DNA of 64,000 bases from Lineus longissimus (lineage: Eukaryota > Nemertea > Pilidiophora > Heteronemertea > Lineidae). The number at the start of each line of letters is the position of its first letter. The first letter of the stretch is position 1. A program made the translations under genes and the position numbers. The notes under the pieces were generated by a model. It was not told the DNA's origin. It worked only from the letters and a program-made list of their open reading frames with translations, and did not search any database. Below, piece by piece: positions 60,859 to 64,000 of the stretch. The DNA lies in contig NC_088308.1 in NCBI RefSeq assembly GCF_910592395.1, positions 20,227,501 to 20,291,500 of the forward strand. The letters are read 5' to 3'.

Positions 60859-60877
60859 TTTATTCAAAACGTTTATT
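60859..60877 (-). terminator. Poly(A) signals of the SoxE gene
   Basis: Two AATAAA hexamers on the minus strand lie 13 bases apart, downstream of the SoxE stop codon. Either could be used. Confidence 0.5.
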
Positions 60878-61335
60878 TTACAAATTATTTACATAACCAT
60901 TGATCTCAGTTTCGGACGGAAACCTGCCATTTATATAGAGAAGAACAACTGTAAGATTCTTCGTTAGCCGGCAAGAAACCCATTAGGCCGACTTCAAGTA
61001 GCCCATTTTGTGTGTCTTTGGGCATGTTGGGGTTTTTGTCAGCTAAGTAATGGGTTTATGCGATTTTGAATGAAGAGGTTTTACAACGTTTGGTATATTG
61101 ATTTTCACCTGGTCATCGAAGTGTCGTTTCTTTCATATTCAGCTGACGGTCTAGGTTACTCTGCTTAGCATGTTCAAAAGCCAAAGGTGAATGTTGCATC
61201 AAGCTCTTTTCATGGCAAGGTCATCCAACCAAGTCCTATGAGAACCAACTAAGGTGTCCTTAGTTTGAAATTTACATAACTTAGGCCTAATGCATTATGC
61301 TTTTAATCCACTGTCTACGAGTAACATTTCTAAAC

Positions 61336-64000
61336 TCACAACTTCCCACTACACGAATCTGATGAGTTGTAACCAGACATCCCAGAGCAGACGTACGGGG
61401 GAGGGACAGGGACTAGGCCCTGGTTTGAATAGTCCGAGGTCATGTACCCCATGGTTTGAGAGTACGCAGAAAGAGCACCAGTAACATAGGCATAATAAGG
61501 ATCTGAAATGTTTTCGGTTTTGATTGGCGCAAATGAATGAGGAGTGTAGGGTCCTTGACTGTTTTCGTCCTGTGGTCTGTAGGAGGACACAGTACCCTGG
61601 TTAGCCAGGTAAGCTGGGTGTCGTGAGTCCGTTTCGTCAAATCCTGAAGACACCCGGCAAGAGTTCATCCATGTTTGCGACGTGTATCCATGGTTACTGT
61701 GGCTGCTATGGTTACTCTGGTTGCTATAGTTACACGGACTGAAGTATCCGCTGTCGCTATGGTGATAAGAACTAGACGGAGACTGGGTTGAGGACGATGG
61801 CAGGTACTTGTCGAGCTCGGAGTCGTCGAAATTCGTCATGACGTCTCGGCCGAGTTCGTTGATGACGTCACTGCTGATACCCTCCAGATCGACACGGCTG
61901 AAGTCGATAGGAGTAGTTTGGGGTAGTGGGGCTGAAGAGAAAAATCAGAAATGGTTAAATAGATCGACGAGTGCAAGTACATGTAGAATAATTTGAACGA
62001 ATGGTCGTCGATTGTCTGCTGTATAGCTCCTCACGCAGTGGATCGGCCTCCTCCCTCCCTTTAGGGGCGTAGGGATAGAACGACGAATGGACTACCTCGA
62101 GAGTTACCCTGCTGCTTTTTGTTGTAAGGATAAACATTTACCTTAAAATGACTGAGTCGATGTGTCGATGCCATGGATTATGTCACGTTGGAAACGACGA
62201 ACATGCGAACATGAACATTGTTATGACGGGTGTGTCGTTTTGGGGAAAAAAAGTAAAAGTAAAGAGATCTGCGGCATTAAACTTAAACGTTATGACGTTA
62301 TGACGTCATGACTTACATGTTTTCCTCCCAACTTTAACAAGGGGGTCGACTGTCTGGAGATCTTGCTCGGGGGTGGTGGGTGGTGTCGGAGGGATGGCGG
62401 CTTGGCTACACTCCGGCGACTGCCATTTCCCAGGATACGCGGGCGGGTTATGCAGAGCTCTCATGATGACAGACGTCGCACTGTCGGTGACGTCATTGAT
62501 GGAACACCCGGGTGCCTTGATGGGCTTGCGTCGCCTCGGTTGATATTTATAATCGGGGAAGTCTTGCTTGTGTTGTTGGCGGAGACGCTCTGCTTCCAGA
62601 ATAAACGGTTTCTTCTCATCTTCGGATAGCAGTCTGAAATATAAACAAAAAAGCTACGTTCAGGCACAGGTTATTAATCTCCGTTTTGATCTGACTCTTA
62701 AAACATCTGTATTAAATGCTATCCTTAATAGAACCGAGTTAGATGTCAAATTGAATACAAATGATCAATTCGGGACATCGTACGTGCGATGTCCTTATAC
62801 GGGATAGGCTGTCCTGATAAAGGTCATAATAAGGTCTGTTAACGTCCGTTAAGGGAGGTTCCATGGTATAGCCGACGAATATTTTCAACTTGAAAATCGC
62901 ACAATTAAAACGCGTAAACATTATAATGGACTTTCCCTCGCCTCACCAAAATGACAGGAATATGTATTTGACGACCCGCGGTTCCCAACGGAGACCGAAA
63001 AACTGTCTTCGAAACAATCGGACGATCTAGCCAGCAATTTGTTCTTGCCGAGATAGAAAAGGCATTGGCGCCGAGTCACCAATAACAATATACGGAATTT
63101 AAAACACTGATCCATTACCGTAAAGAAAGAGAAGCCAAAAATGTCAATGCTCCTAATGAGCCACTCAAGACTTTTTTCCGTCCTGTCATTTTATCAAGAA
63201 ACACGCGTTTGAGATGTTCCAGGCGTTTGTCTCGTTACTAGGAACTACACAGGTGGTAAAATCTTCCCGGGTATTTTAACACGGGCATCACAAATCAGGA
63301 AGAATTTGGAGTCCCACCCACGAGAGCCATGAATACTTTGCCGTTTGCAACCATATAATTATACATAGCAGTGCATCAAAGCATTGTTGTCCTTTTAAAA
63401 GTTAGTAGTTTGTAATGTTGCGACGTGGTTGTGACATGCTATTTCGTTGTGCTGGACACAACCATAATTTTGTCCAATCGATTCGATTCGTCTGAATCTT
63501 AATCTGATGTAAATACAGCGTCCTTCGCAAGAAGTCGCGTATTCTCGGACTATCAGATTATCAGATAATTACAGGTTGTCCGAAGATGCAGGTGCAGAGA
63601 AATGAATTACTTTGAATTCTGATCCTGGGATTGTGGTCCCGTTGTCAAAGACATCGTCGGCGGGCTCTACTTACCTTGACATGAAGAGGTAATGCACGGA
63701 GGGGTCAAAGGGGCACCAAACTAACACGAAAATATCGTGAAAGTACAAACAAATCGAGGTCTTGTCGTCAAGCTTTCATTATAAATGGTCCGTTTATGAA
63801 ATCGAAAAAACCCCAGTTTATATGAAATTAGGATTAGGCTACTGAAATCGAGACCACAACTCACCTCCATAGTTTTCCAAGTGTCTTGCTCAGCTCCGCG
63901 TTGTGAAGATTCGGGTATTCGTCGGCCAGTTTCTTCCTAGCAGCCTGGGCCCAGACCATGAAGGCGTTCATCGGTCGTTTGATGTGAGGCCGTCTCTTGT
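61336..64000 (-). CDS. SoxE: SoxE transcription factor (Sox8/9/10 class), 5' end outside window
   Basis: There are three exons in transcript order: 63865 to beyond 64000 (cut by the window end), 62317-62633 and 61336-61931, all in phase, giving 348 visible residues. The first exon enters the HMG box at [20 protein letters not shown]. The box is split between Trp and Leu (KLW-R/LL) by an intron at the Arg codon, as in vertebrate Sox9/10. Exon 2 completes it through [20 protein letters not shown] and carries a [11 protein letters not shown] block. The last exon has [19 protein letters not shown] and SELDKYLP, matching the conserved SoxE central (K2) region, then a Ser/Tyr-rich transactivation tail containing the possible sumoylation site IKTE. 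SoxE proteins bind (A/T)ACAAT sites and direct glial, skeletal and gonadal fates in vertebrates and neural or gonadal tissues elsewhere. The dimerisation domain and start lie upstream of the window. Confidence 0.95.
61932..62316 (-). other. SoxE intron 2
   Basis: This 385-bp intron is placed by the donor T/GTAAGT and the acceptor TTCTCTTCAG. A cluster of TGACGT words (TATGACGTTATGACGTCATGAC) lies at about 62290-62311, beside the donor. Confidence 0.6.
62634..63864 (-). other. SoxE intron 1 (inside the HMG box)
   Basis: The intron interrupts the HMG box in phase 2 at a position typical of SoxE genes. I see no exon or repeat in it. A short inverted GGACATCGTACGTGCGATGTCC palindrome sits at about 62772-62793 (11-base perfect arms). 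Confidence 0.55.

Larger units (their letters stand above)
60366..61335. other. NPRL3 promoter and SoxE 3' UTR
   Basis: Both genes run on the minus strand, so this interval holds the SoxE 3' UTR on its right and the NPRL3 5' end on its left. Minus-strand AATAAA signals occur at 60859-60864 and 60872-60877. They put the SoxE 3' end about 460-475 bases past its stop and about 500 bases upstream of the NPRL3 start codon. Confidence 0.5.

Noticed and set aside
1-64000. CRISPR arrays, phage or bacterial defence systems
   Set aside because: The window is eukaryotic. No regularly spaced short repeats with unique spacers and no bacterial gene clusters are present.

Overview
This is animal nuclear DNA. 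Genes are split by GT-AG introns of about 0.1 to 7 kb, there are AATAAA poly(A) signals, tRNA-derived SINEs and short inverted-repeat elements, and no bacterial operon structure. The gene set (ADAMTS2/3/14-type protease, SoxE, NPRL3, MPG, class C GPCR) is bilaterian. Compact introns and the repeat style suggest a non-vertebrate, probably marine, animal such as a lophotrochozoan or an invertebrate deuterostome. The species cannot be fixed from the sequence alone.

Layout. 1-10.8 kb: sparse DNA with an unrecognised single-exon ORF (minus) and an ankyrin-repeat/SOCS-box (ASB-like) gene (minus). 10.8-15.3 kb: a two-exon metabotropic-glutamate-receptor-like class C GPCR (plus), convergent with a GT31 beta-1,3-glycosyltransferase (minus). 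17.7-42.5 kb: a complete 23-coding-exon ADAMTS2/3/14-type procollagen N-proteinase (plus). All its junctions stay in phase and give 1043 residues. Its introns hold tandem repeats, and intron 20 carries an intronless antisense KCTD gene. 42.5-48 kb: 3' UTR, a SINE and a duplicated non-coding segment. 48.1-51.3 kb: a seven-exon alpha-arrestin (ARRDC-like, minus), divergent from MPG. 52.2-53.3 kb: the DNA-repair glycosylase MPG (plus). 54.3-60.4 kb: NPRL3 of the GATOR1 complex (minus), 13 exons and 581 residues. 61.3-64 kb: the 3' part of a SoxE transcription factor (minus), cut by the window end inside the HMG box.

Most notable: MPG and NPRL3 lie tail to tail, as in the vertebrate alpha-globin region, with a SoxE gene beside them. 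Human SOX8 lies on the same chromosome arm tip. The convergent MPG and NPRL3 messages appear to end at one short palindrome that carries an AATAAA signal on each strand. The genes work in separate processes (matrix collagen maturation, glutamate-type signalling, glycosylation, receptor trafficking, base-excision repair, amino-acid sensing to mTORC1, cell-fate control), so the shared theme is conserved neighbourhood rather than a pathway. Exon coordinates were read by hand from splice sites, reading phase and family resemblance. No alignment program was run.
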